Shown here in pieces: positions 1-9,794 of a DNA stretch of 64,000 nt (the first letter of the stretch is position 1; each line of letters starts with the position of its first letter). This DNA comes from JANPPS01 sp965246835 (GTDB lineage: Bacteria; Pseudomonadota; Alphaproteobacteria; Acetobacterales; Acetobacteraceae), in NCBI GenBank assembly GCA_965246835.1, contig CBDFFQ010000001.1, positions 1,302,001 through 1,366,000 of the forward strand, written 5' to 3'. A program made the position numbers and the translations under genes. Below the pieces are notes generated by a model. It made no database searches and was not told the DNA's origin. It was given only the letters and a program-made list of their open reading frames with translations.

Positions 1-1882
1 ACGCGGGCACCACGTCCTGCACCAGCTGGCCGAAATTGGGCGAGGCGGCTTGCAGCGCCGCGTCCGCCTCCGCATTGGCCTGCCGCGCCTCGGTCAGTTG
101 CGTATCGAGGTCGGCAGTCCCCAGCAGGCGGGGGCGGTCCGGGGTGGGGGCCACGCCGACGCCCCGGCTGCCAGCCTCGTCCCGCTCGCTTTGTAGGAGC
201 GCCAGGCGCTCGCCGGAATCCTGCCGGGCGCGGATGGCGGCACCCACTTTCGGGTCACGCGCGGTTTCTTGCAGGCGGGCGGCGCTTTGGGCGATCTGCT
301 GGCTGGTGATGCCGCCCTGCGCCAGCTGCGCGGCCTCGAACATCTCCGCCAGGTTCGCCTGGGGGTCGCCGGGGGCGGCAGCATAGAGGCCGAGGCAGGG
401 GTGCAGCAGGTCCTGCGCGGTGCCTGCTTTCAATTCCCGCAGCAGCACGACGGCGCGGCGGCAGGCCGCGAGTGCGGCGCCGTCCCGCCCCTGCGACTGC
501 AGTCGCGCGGCGTGCAGCAGCAGCGTGGCGGCGACGGGGCGGGTGCCGGGCACGGCCTGGTCGAACTGCACGGAGGCGAGGCCCAGACCGTCGGACGCAT
601 CCTCCACCGCGGCGCCGGCCGCCCCGGTGCGCAGCAATCGGGCGCTGAGGATCGGTTGACGCAGGCCCTGGGCGCGGACCCACGCCGTGGCCTGGCGCAG
701 CGCCGCCTCGCTCTCGGCGGGGCGGCCGAGGTCGCGCAGCGCGATCGCCTCATACCGCTTCGCCTCGATCATGCCCATCAGCGCGTTTTGTTGCGCGGGC
801 GCGATCACGGTGCTGTCGGCTGGCACCGGGTTGTTGACAGCTGAGGCGCCGGAGCGGCCGAGCGCCAGGGTGGTGACGGCGGGCCCCCGTGTGGCCAGCG
901 CCTCGGGCGGCAGCACGGCGGCATACCCGGTCTCTGCTTCCCGCAGCAAAGCCAGCGCGCGGTCTGGCTGCTTTTGATTGAGGGCATGGAGGGCGCGGTA
1001 GTGCAGCAGGCGCGCCGGTGTGGCCTCGTCGGCTGCGCGGGGCGCCAGGGTGCCGGCCGATGCGAACAGGCCGTCGGCCTCCGCGAACCGGCCTTGGTTG
1101 GAGACTTGCAGCCCGGTCAGCATGAGCGGCAGCGCGGTGTCCGGGTTCTGCTTGCCCAGCGCCTTTTGTTGGATTTGCAGTGCGGCGCGAAACGCCTGTT
1201 CGGCCGGGGCAAAGGCCTCGGCCAGGTTGGCGCGGGTGCCGGCTTGGATCAGCTGCTCGAACTGGCCGACATCCCCGGCCTTGAACGCCTGCGCCGCGAG
1301 CCGGCTGGCCAGCAGCGCGTCCGCACCCTGTTGCGGCAACGCGGGCGCCGCCTCGGCCGAGACGGTCCCGGACAGGACGCCGATCGCGCGCGGGATCACG
1401 GGCAGCGCGGGCTGGATGCCGTCCGCGCCATAGGCCGTGCCGTTCACGACGGTGACCAGCGCCACTTGCGGCCAGCCGCCGGCCTTGCGCACGCAATTCA
1501 GGATGAGCGCCGGGCCGTTCAGCACCGTGGTGGGGCGCGGCGCCTCGCACAGCAGGCGGGCGTCGAGCCCGGTGCGCCACGGGCTGCTGGCCGCGAGTGA
1601 CGGGAGGTCGCCGGGCTGCGCCGGGCCAATGGCGGCGATGTGGGCGCTGGGCTGGGTCCATGTGCCGCAGAACACGTCTGCGCTGCGCCCGGCGCCGCCC
1701 TGCTGCGTGCAAGCCTCGCCGGACGCATTGGCCCCGATCGCGAACCGCGCGCCCAACCCGGCGGAGCCCCCGGTATAGGCCTCGGGCGGAGGGACGGCGC
1801 AGGCGGTGAGCGCCAGGAGCAGGGGGAGCGTGCGCATCCCCGGTGCTTTCACGCCAGGTGCTTTCATGCCACGTGCGTTCAT
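1..1882 (-). CDS. TPR-rich lipoprotein, probable N-terminal part of a CHAT-domain protein (runs off the left edge)
   Basis: The frame stays open from an ATG at 1882 to the window edge, so the C-terminus is missing. It begins with a short basic stretch, then MRTLPLLLALTAC, a signal peptide with a lipobox cysteine, so a membrane-anchored lipoprotein is likely. The body is Ala/Leu/Gln-rich helical sequence resembling tetratricopeptide repeats, for example around QIQQKALGKQNPDTALPL and LRLLHYRALHAL-like helices. Near the edge comes a linker (ASPNFGQLVQ) of the kind that precedes CHAT caspase-like domains in TPR-CHAT proteins. That CHAT domain lies outside the window, so this part is inference. 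The gene starts one base after the stop of the TpsA exoprotein gene, so it is the third gene of the two-partner secretion operon. A second candidate start is the ATG at 1837, directly at the signal peptide. Confidence 0.7.
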   Translation of the reverse strand, partial: MNARGMKAPGVKAPGMRTLPLLLALTACAVPPPEAYTGGSAGLGARFAIGANASGEACTQQGGAGRSADVFCGTWTQPSAHIAAIGPAQPGDLPSLAASSPWRTGLDARLLCEAPRPTTVLNGPALILNCVRKAGGWPQVALVTVVNGTAYGADGIQPALPVIPRAIGVLSGTVSAEAAPALPQQGADALLASRLAAQAFKAGDVGQFEQLIQAGTRANLAEAFAPAEQAFRAALQIQQKALGKQNPDTALPLMLTGLQVSNQGRFAEADGLFASAGTLAPRAADEATPARLLHYRALHALNQKQPDRALALLREAETGYAAVLPPEALATRGPAVTTLALGRSGASAVNNPVPADSTVIAPAQQNALMGMIEAKRYEAIALRDLGRPAESEAALRQATAWVRAQGLRQPILSARLLRTGAAGAAVEDASDGLGLASVQFDQAVPGTRPVAATLLLHAARLQSQGRDGAALAACRRAVVLLRELKAGTAQDLLHPCLGLYAAAPGDPQANLAEMFEAAQLAQGGITSQQIAQSAARLQETARDPKVGAAIRARQDSGERLALLQSERDEAGSRGVGVAPTPDRPRLLGTADLDTQLTEARQANAEADAALQAASPNFGQLVQDVVPA

Positions 1883-1883
1883 C

Positions 1884-4800
1884 TCAGTAATCCCGGTCCG
1901 AGATGTTGGGCAGCACGATGCTGGGGTCCGTGGGATCGCGCGCGACCGCAAGGGTGACGAGATCGGCAGTGAACAGATCGGGCCGGAGGAACCCCTGCAC
2001 GAGGAAGCTCTGCGGAAACAGGCGGTTCAGCACGAACACGCGCACCGTGACGGGCGGCGCCACCGGGTTCGGCGTGGCCGTGGGCGGCGGAGGTGGTGGG
2101 GGCGGCACGGCGGTGCAGGTGATAGAGGCGATGGCGCAATTGTTGACCTGATACGCCGGGTCGAAACGCGGGTTGATGCGGGACGCGATGGCGGCGTCGA
2201 ACCCGGTGCGGCTTGCAACCACCCCGAACAGATCGGCCTGCCCGCCGGAGCCTACCACCAGCAAGCTGCCGAGATTGACGGTGCCGGACGCCTTCGAGCC
2301 GCCGAGGTTCAGCGTGACGGCAGTTTGCGGCGCGATCAGGTTGGCGAACACCATGGGCCCGCCGCTGATGGTCAGCGTGGGCGCCGCGATCGAGGTGGTG
2401 CCGGTCTGGGTGATGGTCCCGCCCTGCAGTGTGATCGGTCCGCCCGCGAGGCTGCCGCCGGACAGCGTGATCGCGGGCGCAACCAGCGCGATCGACCCGG
2501 CTTGCACCGGCCCTTGCACTGTCAGGCCCTGGCCGTTGCTGAGGGCAAAGGAGGCGGCAGAGAACGAGTTCAGCGTGGCGATCCGGTTGCCATCGGACGT
2601 GAGCCGGACGGCGCCCCCGGCCGTGCCGCTCAGGAAGCCCGACACTGCCCCACCGGACTGCACGATCACGTCGGAGGCGCGCAGCGACAGCAGACCCGCC
2701 GCAACCGTGCCGCCCGTCTGCGTAATGCTGCCCACGCCAGAAGTGCCGGCACCCTGCGCAGCCGCGAGGACAACGAACGGGGCGCGGACGTCACCCGTTA
2801 CCGTCAGTGGCCCGGCGCTGCTCAGCGCGACCGCGGACCCGCCCGTGACGCCATTCACGGTGAGCGGCGCGGCATTGGAGATCGAGAGCTGGTCGCGCGC
2901 CGTCAGGCCCTGCACGGTGACAAGGGTATTGTTCTGGTCCAGGAATATGGTCTGCGCTTGGCCGCTCAGGAGCGCCCCCGTTACCTGGCCGCCCGGCCCC
3001 TCCGTCACGGCACCCGTGACGCTCAGCGTCGTTCCGGCGCCGGAGGCGGCCAGGGCGCCGTTGATCACCAGATCGCCAGAGACGGTGAACGCCCCGGCGC
3101 CGTAGACCACTCGCCCGGCGATGGTCAGCGCCTGCCTATCGGTCAGCGTGAACGCGTCGGACTGGAACGACCCCAACGACGCGATGCGGTTCCCGGCAGA
3201 AGGAAACGACACCGACTGCCCGCTGCCGGTCAAGGCACCCGTCCGCACGGCACCCGCGGTCTGCGTGATCGCGCCCGTCGAGGTGAGGTCCAGCAGCGGC
3301 GCCCCGATGTCCGCCGCCAGCGTCAAGGCGCCATCGACCCGCACCCGGACGCGCGTGCCATCCTGCACGGTGCCCCCCACCGTTAACGGCTGCGCGTTGG
3401 TGAACGAGAACCCGCCCGTCGTCGTGAACGGCCCCAGCGTGCCCACCTGGTTCGCCCCATCCAGCGTCGCCGACGCTGCCTGACCCGTCAGCCGCCCCAC
3501 GGACAGGCTCGCCCCCGGCGCCTCGATCAGCCCGGCGCCGCTCAGCAACGATAGCGTCGCGACGCCGGGCAGCGCGAACGGCCCCGCCACCGTGATCGTC
3601 CCGGACGTGGGCGCGCCCACCTGCAGCGTGTCGGCCGTGATCGCCGCCACCGTGCCAGCCGGGACGAAGCTGCTGAGCGTGAATTGCGTGCCGGGCGTGT
3701 TGGGCTGGAGCGCCACGGTGCCGCCGGGCGCCGAGAGCCCACCGCCGGGTTGGATCGCGATGGACGGAGCGGCCACCGACAGGGTCCGCCCGGAGCCGGC
3801 GCTGGAGGCGCCGGTCACTGCCAGTGGGCGGCTATCGATCAGGGTCAGGTCGCCCGACGCGGCGAACGCGCCGAGATTGTCGATGGTGTTGCCCGGGCGG
3901 TCCAACCCCACCGCACCGCCGCCCCGCCCTTGCAGCGTGTTCGCCACGATCTGGCCCGATGGCTGCGTGATGCCCCCCGCGGCCGACAGGTCCAGCGTGT
4001 AGGCGGTAACCGTGCCGGTCAGCGCGAGCGCCTGCCCGTCCACCAGGCGCAGCGTGCCGGGGCTGGTGAACGTGCCGAGTGCGCCAATGCCATTGGCAGG
4101 TGCCGTCAGAGTCGTGTCGGAACCGGCGGACCCGGTCAGCAACGGCGTGATGATGCCGCCGCCGGTCTGGGCGATGGTGTCGGTTGCATTCAGGCTCACC
4201 TGCGTCGTGCCCGCAATGAAACCGGCGGCTTGCGTGATCGTGCCCGGCGCCGTCGTGCCCGGCGCAGCACTGGCCGACAGCGCGACTGTGCCGCCTGTCA
4301 GGTTCGCCCCGATCGTGAGCGGCCCGCTGCTGCTCAGGCCGATCGTGCTGCCGGTCACATTCCCGGTCACACTGAGCGGCACCGTGCTCGCCAGCGTCAC
4401 CCCGCCCGGCGCGTTGAAACCGTTCAGCTGCCCCACCCGGCTGCCGTTCAGCACGATCGACCCGGCCTGCCCCTGCAGCGTGCCGGCCACTACGCCGCCG
4501 GTGGCGCCCGCCGTGATCCGGCCAGTGGCGGTCAGGTTCAACAGCTGCGCATTGTAGAAACTCTGAAATAGGATATCGCCCGCCACATCGAGCGTCGCCG
4601 ACGCCCCCCCGGTCGGGGACGTGACGATCAGGCCGGTCGAATCCTTGAGCAGGATCGACGTTCCAGCCGTGGCGCTCAAAGTACCGACCTGATTGCCGGC
4701 GCTCGGCAGGGACGTGCTCCCGGTACTGCCGCCCAGCGTGCCGGCCGTGACAGCGCCGGCCGTCTGCGTCAATGCGCCGGGCGTGTTCAGGACGACGCTC

Positions 4801-7800
4801 GGCGCCGACACATCACCCTGCACCGTGATCGGTCCGGACGCGGCGATCTGGATCGACGCGCCATCCCGCACCGGGCCGGTCACGACCAGGGCCGCGGAAT
4901 CCCCCAGGGTAAAGCCCGTGGTGGTCGTGAACGGCCCGAGCGTTGCGATGGTGTTCCCGCCACCAAGGGCTGCCGACCGCGCGGCCCCCGTGAGCCGCCC
5001 GACATTCAACGATGCGAACGGCGCCTCGACAATGTCCGCGCCGGAGCGGAGATCGAGCGTGGTGACGCCCGTGAGGTTGAACGAGCCCCCGATCGACACC
5101 GTCCCGGCGCTGGCGGACCCAACGCGCAGGGTGTCCGCGGTCACGGCCGAGACGGTGCCACCCGGCACGAAGCTGCCGAGTGAGAACGGCGCGCCCGCGG
5201 TGAGCGGCGCCAACGCGACCGTCCCGGCCGGTGCCGCAAGGCTGCCGCCCGGTTGCAGCGCGATCTGGTCCGCCGTCAAAGCGAGGGTGCGCCCGCTGCC
5301 GACGCTCGCGGCCCCGGTCACGTTCAGCGTCACGCCGTCCGACAGGCTGGCGTCTCCGATGCTGGTGAACGCGCCCAGATTGGTGATGGCGTTGGGGCGA
5401 TCCAGCGTGGCGGAGGCGACGGCGCCGGTGAGCGTCGTGGTGGTGATCGCGCCGCCCGGCTGCGTCACGGCGCCGCCGCGGAGATCGACGGAGGGGGCGT
5501 TGAGCGTGCCGGTGAGCGCCAAGCCGGCGGGGTCGTTGAGCGCGATCCGCAGCGTGTCGGTCAGGGCGCCGGATTGGGTGAGGGCCACCCCGTCCGTCAG
5601 CGCGAACCCGCCCACGCTGGCGAACGGGCCGAGGCGCGTCACCTGGTTGCCGGCCGAGGTCAAGGATGTCGCGGCGCCGGACTGGCCGGTCACGGTGCCA
5701 GCCACGATGGTGCCGGCATTCTGCTGGATGGCATCGGCGCTGGTGAGCGTGAGCGTGCCCGGCGCCGAAACGGTCCCGCCGGTTTGCGTGATCGGCGCCA
5801 GCAGCTGCCCGCGCACGTTCTGCGTGATCAGCGTGACGTCCGGTGCGGACACGGTGCCCGACAGCGTCATCGGCCCGGTGCTGCGCAGCGTGATGCCGGT
5901 CTGGTCCACCGCCGGGCCCGCGACCGTCAGCGGCGTGCTGTCATACAATAGAAACCCGCCAGTGCTGGAGAACCCGGCCACGGTCCCGACCTGGTTGGTG
6001 AGATCGAGCCGCACCGACCCGGATTGCCCCCGCAACGTGGTGGCGAACACGGCCCCGGACGTGCTGGGACCCGTCACCTCCGTCACGGCGCCCGAGACGT
6101 TCAACGTCAGCGTGTTGGCGGTGACCGAGCTTTTGAGCACGAGATCCCCGGTGACGTTGAGCGTGACGTCGCCGGGATCGACCGGGGCCACGACGGTAAG
6201 CGTGCGGCCGTCGGTCAGCAGGAAATTGCCCGTGGTGGTGAACGGCCCGATGGATGCGACCTGGTTGCCCGTAGATGGCAGCGAGACCGAGCCCGCGCTG
6301 CCTGTCAGGAGCGCCGTGGCCACTGTGCCTCCGGTCTGCGTGATCGGCCCCGGCGTATTCAGATCCAGCGTGTTGGTGCCGGTCACGATGCCGGATACTT
6401 GCTGGATGCCGGGCGTGCCGGCCGCGAGAATGACCGAGGGGGCTGTGACGGTGCCCGCCAGCGTCAGGCCGCGCGTGGTCGCGACGTCGATGGAGGTGCC
6501 CGCCGTGACCGGGCCCGTGACCGCCAGCGCCGTCCCGTCCCGCAACGACAGCGCGCCCGTGGTGCTGAACGCGCCCAGCGTGCCGATCGCATTGGCGCCG
6601 TTCAGCGCGGCCGAGCCCGTGACGCCGGTCAACGTGCCGACGGTCAGCGTGCCCGCCTCCGTCACGGCGCCGGCGCTGCGCAGGTCGAGCGTGGCGGCGT
6701 GCCCAGTGAAGTCGATTGCATTGCCCGCCTGTCCGATCGCGATGGGGCCGGTGGTGGCGGTGCCGAGTTGCACCGTCCCGGCCGTCAGCCGGGAGATGCC
6801 GTCCTGCTGGATCGAGAGGGTGCCCGGTGTGGGGGTCGCGCCCGTGGCGGTCAGCTCGATCCCGCGGCCCGGGGTCAACGGCGCGAAGGCGATGCGGCCG
6901 CCCGTGGCCGTCAACGATGACAGGTCCTGATCGAACGCGACCTGGTCTGCGGTGATGGTCGCGCTGCGGCCGGAGGCCACGGCGTTGGTGCCCGCGATGC
7001 TGAGCGGCGTGCCTCGCACCAGCTGCGTCGTGAGCGCGAAATCGCCCGCCGTGGTGGTGAACGTCGAGAGCCGCGCGACCTGGTTGGCCGCCGAGTCGAA
7101 AGTGGCGCTGGCCGCCTGCCCACCCAAGGAGCCCACCTGCAGCGCGCTGCCCGGCGCCTGCGTGATGGCGCCACCGGATTGCAGCACGAGTGCTCCGGCG
7201 CTCACGGTCCCGGCCAAAGACAGGCTCGGCACGGTCACGAGTTGCAGGAACGACCCGGCGGCAAAGGGGCCCAGGGATTGCACCTGGTTCGGCTGCGCCA
7301 AGGTCACGTTGCCGCCAGCGCCGGTCAGGGTCTGCGCGGTGATGATCCCGGCGGTCTGGTCGATCGGGTTGCCCGGGCCGCTGCCGGTGGTGCTGTCCAG
7401 CCGCACGCGGGCGCCGGTCACGTTGGCCGCGAGGGTCATCTGGTCGGTCGGCAGCCCGGCGGATGACAAATCCACATTGGCGCCCTGCACCGGGGCGCTG
7501 ACCAGCAAGGATTGGCCGGTGTGGAAGAACACGTCGCCCGCGGTCGCGACGAAGCCGTCCAGCACCGGCACGGCGTTGCCGGTGTTGCCCAGCGTGAGAG
7601 AGGCCGCCTGACCCGACAGGGTGCCAACCGTGAGCTGCCCGCCCTGCGTCACGGCACCGCCGCTGAGGAGGTTGAGGCGTGGCAGGGTGGCGGGGAACGT
7701 GACGGCACCGGTGGTCCCGGGCGAGATGGTGGCGGCGCCGGCAGTGGCGGCGCCGAACGTCAATGCGCCGGCCCGGATCGTGCCCAGATCGGCATTGGTC

Positions 7801-9740
7801 AATGACAGGCTGCCGGCCGTCTTCGCTCCCGCCGTCAGCTCGAGCGGGGTGCCCGCCGTGAACGGCCGGATCGCGACGCTCCCGCCCGGCGCCGAGATGG
7901 CGAAGGGCTGCGGCGGACCGCCGAACTGCGTGCCCGGCACGAGCGTGATCCCATCCGTGGTCAGCGTGACCTGCCGGCCCGTGGGGACCTGGATGCCGCC
8001 ACCGGGGCTGGGAGAGCCGACCGTGAGTGCGACGCGGTTCACGACGCCGATGTCCCCCGCGGTCGCGGTCAGGCTTTGTGGAAAGAAGGTGCCGCCGCCG
8101 ATGGACGCGAACTGGTTCAGCCGGCTGTCGAGCGCGGCCGAGCCCACGGTGCCGCCGAGCGACGGGCCGCTCAGCGTGCTGGCGGCGCCCTGGGTGACCG
8201 CGCCCGGCGTGAAGAACTGGATGCCCTCGTTGGTGTTGACGCCGGTGCTGGTGGAGATCGCGCTGCCGAGCATCGAGACGCCGCCCGCGCCAGCCCGGAA
8301 GATGAGGTTGTGCGGCGCCGTGAGCGTCACGCCGGGATCCACCCGCACGAAATTACCCGCATCGAGCGTGAAGCTGCCGACGCTGGGCGATGTCAGCGTG
8401 ACGGAGGCCGCGGCGACCACGCTGTTGGTGGCCTGGATGGTGATGGTGCCGCTCATCGCCTCGATCGAGGCCGATGTTATCGCGTTGGGCCGGCCGTCAT
8501 TGGCGATCACGACGTCGGTGGGGTCGATCAGGATGGTGCCCACGCGGCCCGCCGGCGCCGCGGTGGTGATGCGGCCGGTGATGCCGACGGTGGTGCCCGA
8601 GACCTCGACCGCGCCGCCGTTGCCGCCCTGCTTGCCGCCCTTCGCCGCGACCCGGCCCGCGAGCGTGGTCTGCTGGCGCGATAGCAGCGTGACGCTCCCG
8701 CCGGAGCCGGTGCCGCGCCCGTTGGCCGAGATGCGCGCGGTGGGCGCCACATAGACGCTGCCGGCCATGCCGCCGCCCACTGCGACGCTGCCGCCCCCGC
8801 CTTGACTTGGGACGCTGCCGGAGGCACCGCCATCGGCCGCGACCCGGCCCTCGATCCGGATGTCGCCGCCCACGCCCGCAACGGCGATGCGCCCGGTGCG
8901 CCCGCCCGCATTGTTGGCCTGGATGCGGCCACCGGCCTCCACCAGGGTCTGCACGATCCCGTCCGCCGCGGCGGCCGTCAGCAGCACGGTGCCGCCATCG
9001 GCGATCACGGTGCCGGTGTTGGTGACCAGGGCCGTGATCGGCTTGCCATCGGCGCCACGGGGCGTGGTGCGGACCTGCCGGGTCACGTCGATCGACAGCA
9101 AGCCGTCCCCATAGAGATCGACCGTGTGCGTCTCGGCGCCGGCCAGCACCACCTTGCCCATCGGCGCCCGGATGGTGCCGGAATTGGCCACGCGCGGCGC
9201 CACCAGGGCCGCGAGCCCGGCCTGCTTTACGGTGATGTCCCCGGCATTGCTCACCGCCGCATCGGGCCGCGGCGCCTGATCGAACACCATGCGCCCGGCC
9301 ATGAAGTTCTGCGTGCTGATGCCCGCCGCACTGACCACCAGCCCGGCGGTATCCACCTGCGCGCCCCGGTGGAACGTGACGCCGGATTGGTTGGTGATCA
9401 CCACCTGGCCGTTGGCCTGGATACGCCCGGCGATGGCCGAGGGGTCCGGTCCCGTGACGCGGTTCAGCACGATCGCGGTGGCGCCGGGCTGGTTGAATTG
9501 GACGGTATGGTCCCGCCCCACGTCGAAGCTGCGCCAGTCGATCGCGGCGCGCTGGCTGGCCTGGTTGACGGTGGTCTGCGCCGCGGTCTGACCGATGCTG
9601 GCGGCGCCGCCCACGACCTGCCCGCCCATCGGGCGCGCGCCGGGCGCCGGTTGCGCAGCGGCCTGCCCGAACACCAGCAGCGCCACGGCCTGCAGCGCGG
9701 TCCCGCACAGCAGCCGTCCCTTGAAGGCCGACATTGTCAT
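1884..9740 (-). CDS. TpsA: filamentous-haemagglutinin-type exoprotein (two-partner secretion)
   Basis: This 2618-residue protein should be exported by the Sec system and then across the outer membrane by the TpsB encoded just upstream. Residues 1-30 form a signal peptide ending AQAAAQ-like (VFGQAAAQ). Residues about 40-170 match the haemagglutination-activity (TPS) domain, with NQASQRAAIDWRSFDVG and a later VVITNQSGVTF segment. The rest is Gly/Ala/Thr/Val-rich and dominated by about 18 diverged repeats of the form LTG..GS..L...GNQV..LGPFTTT followed by a TDG..LTVTGPV strand, as expected for a long right-handed beta-helix fibre. The C-terminus has a run of eight prolines, then an 80-residue tail. 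An AAGGGG ribosome site lies six bases before the ATG at 9740. It is probably an adhesin or biofilm fibre; the ligand cannot be read from sequence. Confidence 0.9.
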   Translation of the reverse strand: MTMSAFKGRLLCGTALQAVALLVFGQAAAQPAPGARPMGGQVVGGAASIGQTAAQTTVNQASQRAAIDWRSFDVGRDHTVQFNQPGATAIVLNRVTGPDPSAIAGRIQANGQVVITNQSGVTFHRGAQVDTAGLVVSAAGISTQNFMAGRMVFDQAPRPDAAVSNAGDITVKQAGLAALVAPRVANSGTIRAPMGKVVLAGAETHTVDLYGDGLLSIDVTRQVRTTPRGADGKPITALVTNTGTVIADGGTVLLTAAAADGIVQTLVEAGGRIQANNAGGRTGRIAVAGVGGDIRIEGRVAADGGASGSVPSQGGGGSVAVGGGMAGSVYVAPTARISANGRGTGSGGSVTLLSRQQTTLAGRVAAKGGKQGGNGGAVEVSGTTVGITGRITTAAPAGRVGTILIDPTDVVIANDGRPNAITSASIEAMSGTITIQATNSVVAAASVTLTSPSVGSFTLDAGNFVRVDPGVTLTAPHNLIFRAGAGGVSMLGSAISTSTGVNTNEGIQFFTPGAVTQGAASTLSGPSLGGTVGSAALDSRLNQFASIGGGTFFPQSLTATAGDIGVVNRVALTVGSPSPGGGIQVPTGRQVTLTTDGITLVPGTQFGGPPQPFAISAPGGSVAIRPFTAGTPLELTAGAKTAGSLSLTNADLGTIRAGALTFGAATAGAATISPGTTGAVTFPATLPRLNLLSGGAVTQGGQLTVGTLSGQAASLTLGNTGNAVPVLDGFVATAGDVFFHTGQSLLVSAPVQGANVDLSSAGLPTDQMTLAANVTGARVRLDSTTGSGPGNPIDQTAGIITAQTLTGAGGNVTLAQPNQVQSLGPFAAGSFLQLVTVPSLSLAGTVSAGALVLQSGGAITQAPGSALQVGSLGGQAASATFDSAANQVARLSTFTTTAGDFALTTQLVRGTPLSIAGTNAVASGRSATITADQVAFDQDLSSLTATGGRIAFAPLTPGRGIELTATGATPTPGTLSIQQDGISRLTAGTVQLGTATTGPIAIGQAGNAIDFTGHAATLDLRSAGAVTEAGTLTVGTLTGVTGSAALNGANAIGTLGAFSTTGALSLRDGTALAVTGPVTAGTSIDVATTRGLTLAGTVTAPSVILAAGTPGIQQVSGIVTGTNTLDLNTPGPITQTGGTVATALLTGSAGSVSLPSTGNQVASIGPFTTTGNFLLTDGRTLTVVAPVDPGDVTLNVTGDLVLKSSVTANTLTLNVSGAVTEVTGPSTSGAVFATTLRGQSGSVRLDLTNQVGTVAGFSSTGGFLLYDSTPLTVAGPAVDQTGITLRSTGPMTLSGTVSAPDVTLITQNVRGQLLAPITQTGGTVSAPGTLTLTSADAIQQNAGTIVAGTVTGQSGAATSLTSAGNQVTRLGPFASVGGFALTDGVALTQSGALTDTLRIALNDPAGLALTGTLNAPSVDLRGGAVTQPGGAITTTTLTGAVASATLDRPNAITNLGAFTSIGDASLSDGVTLNVTGAASVGSGRTLALTADQIALQPGGSLAAPAGTVALAPLTAGAPFSLGSFVPGGTVSAVTADTLRVGSASAGTVSIGGSFNLTGVTTLDLRSGADIVEAPFASLNVGRLTGAARSAALGGGNTIATLGPFTTTTGFTLGDSAALVVTGPVRDGASIQIAASGPITVQGDVSAPSVVLNTPGALTQTAGAVTAGTLGGSTGSTSLPSAGNQVGTLSATAGTSILLKDSTGLIVTSPTGGASATLDVAGDILFQSFYNAQLLNLTATGRITAGATGGVVAGTLQGQAGSIVLNGSRVGQLNGFNAPGGVTLASTVPLSVTGNVTGSTIGLSSSGPLTIGANLTGGTVALSASAAPGTTAPGTITQAAGFIAGTTQVSLNATDTIAQTGGGIITPLLTGSAGSDTTLTAPANGIGALGTFTSPGTLRLVDGQALALTGTVTAYTLDLSAAGGITQPSGQIVANTLQGRGGGAVGLDRPGNTIDNLGAFAASGDLTLIDSRPLAVTGASSAGSGRTLSVAAPSIAIQPGGGLSAPGGTVALQPNTPGTQFTLSSFVPAGTVAAITADTLQVGAPTSGTITVAGPFALPGVATLSLLSGAGLIEAPGASLSVGRLTGQAASATLDGANQVGTLGPFTTTGGFSFTNAQPLTVGGTVQDGTRVRVRVDGALTLAADIGAPLLDLTSTGAITQTAGAVRTGALTGSGQSVSFPSAGNRIASLGSFQSDAFTLTDRQALTIAGRVVYGAGAFTVSGDLVINGALAASGAGTTLSVTGAVTEGPGGQVTGALLSGQAQTIFLDQNNTLVTVQGLTARDQLSISNAAPLTVNGVTGGSAVALSSAGPLTVTGDVRAPFVVLAAAQGAGTSGVGSITQTGGTVAAGLLSLRASDVIVQSGGAVSGFLSGTAGGAVRLTSDGNRIATLNSFSAASFALSNGQGLTVQGPVQAGSIALVAPAITLSGGSLAGGPITLQGGTITQTGTTSIAAPTLTISGGPMVFANLIAPQTAVTLNLGGSKASGTVNLGSLLVVGSGGQADLFGVVASRTGFDAAIASRINPRFDPAYQVNNCAIASITCTAVPPPPPPPPTATPNPVAPPVTVRVFVLNRLFPQSFLVQGFLRPDLFTADLVTLAVARDPTDPSIVLPNISDRDY

Positions 9741-9794
9741 TGCGAACCCCTTGGCGAAGCGATGACGATGTAAGGCTTGTGCATCCCCGCCCCC

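Noticed and set aside
1806..3386. Plus-strand open frame of 526 codons over the end of tpsA
   Set aside because: It reads as Arg/Gly-rich shadow sequence and overlaps two genes with better evidence.
4693..6930. Plus-strand open frame of 745 codons opposite tpsA
   Set aside because: It is antisense to the repeat region of the exoprotein; high G+C removes stop codons. Pro/Val/Ser-rich with no motif or ribosome site.
1884..9740. Regular repeats considered as a CRISPR array
   Set aside because: They are long, diverged, in frame with a protein and have no fixed-length spacers.
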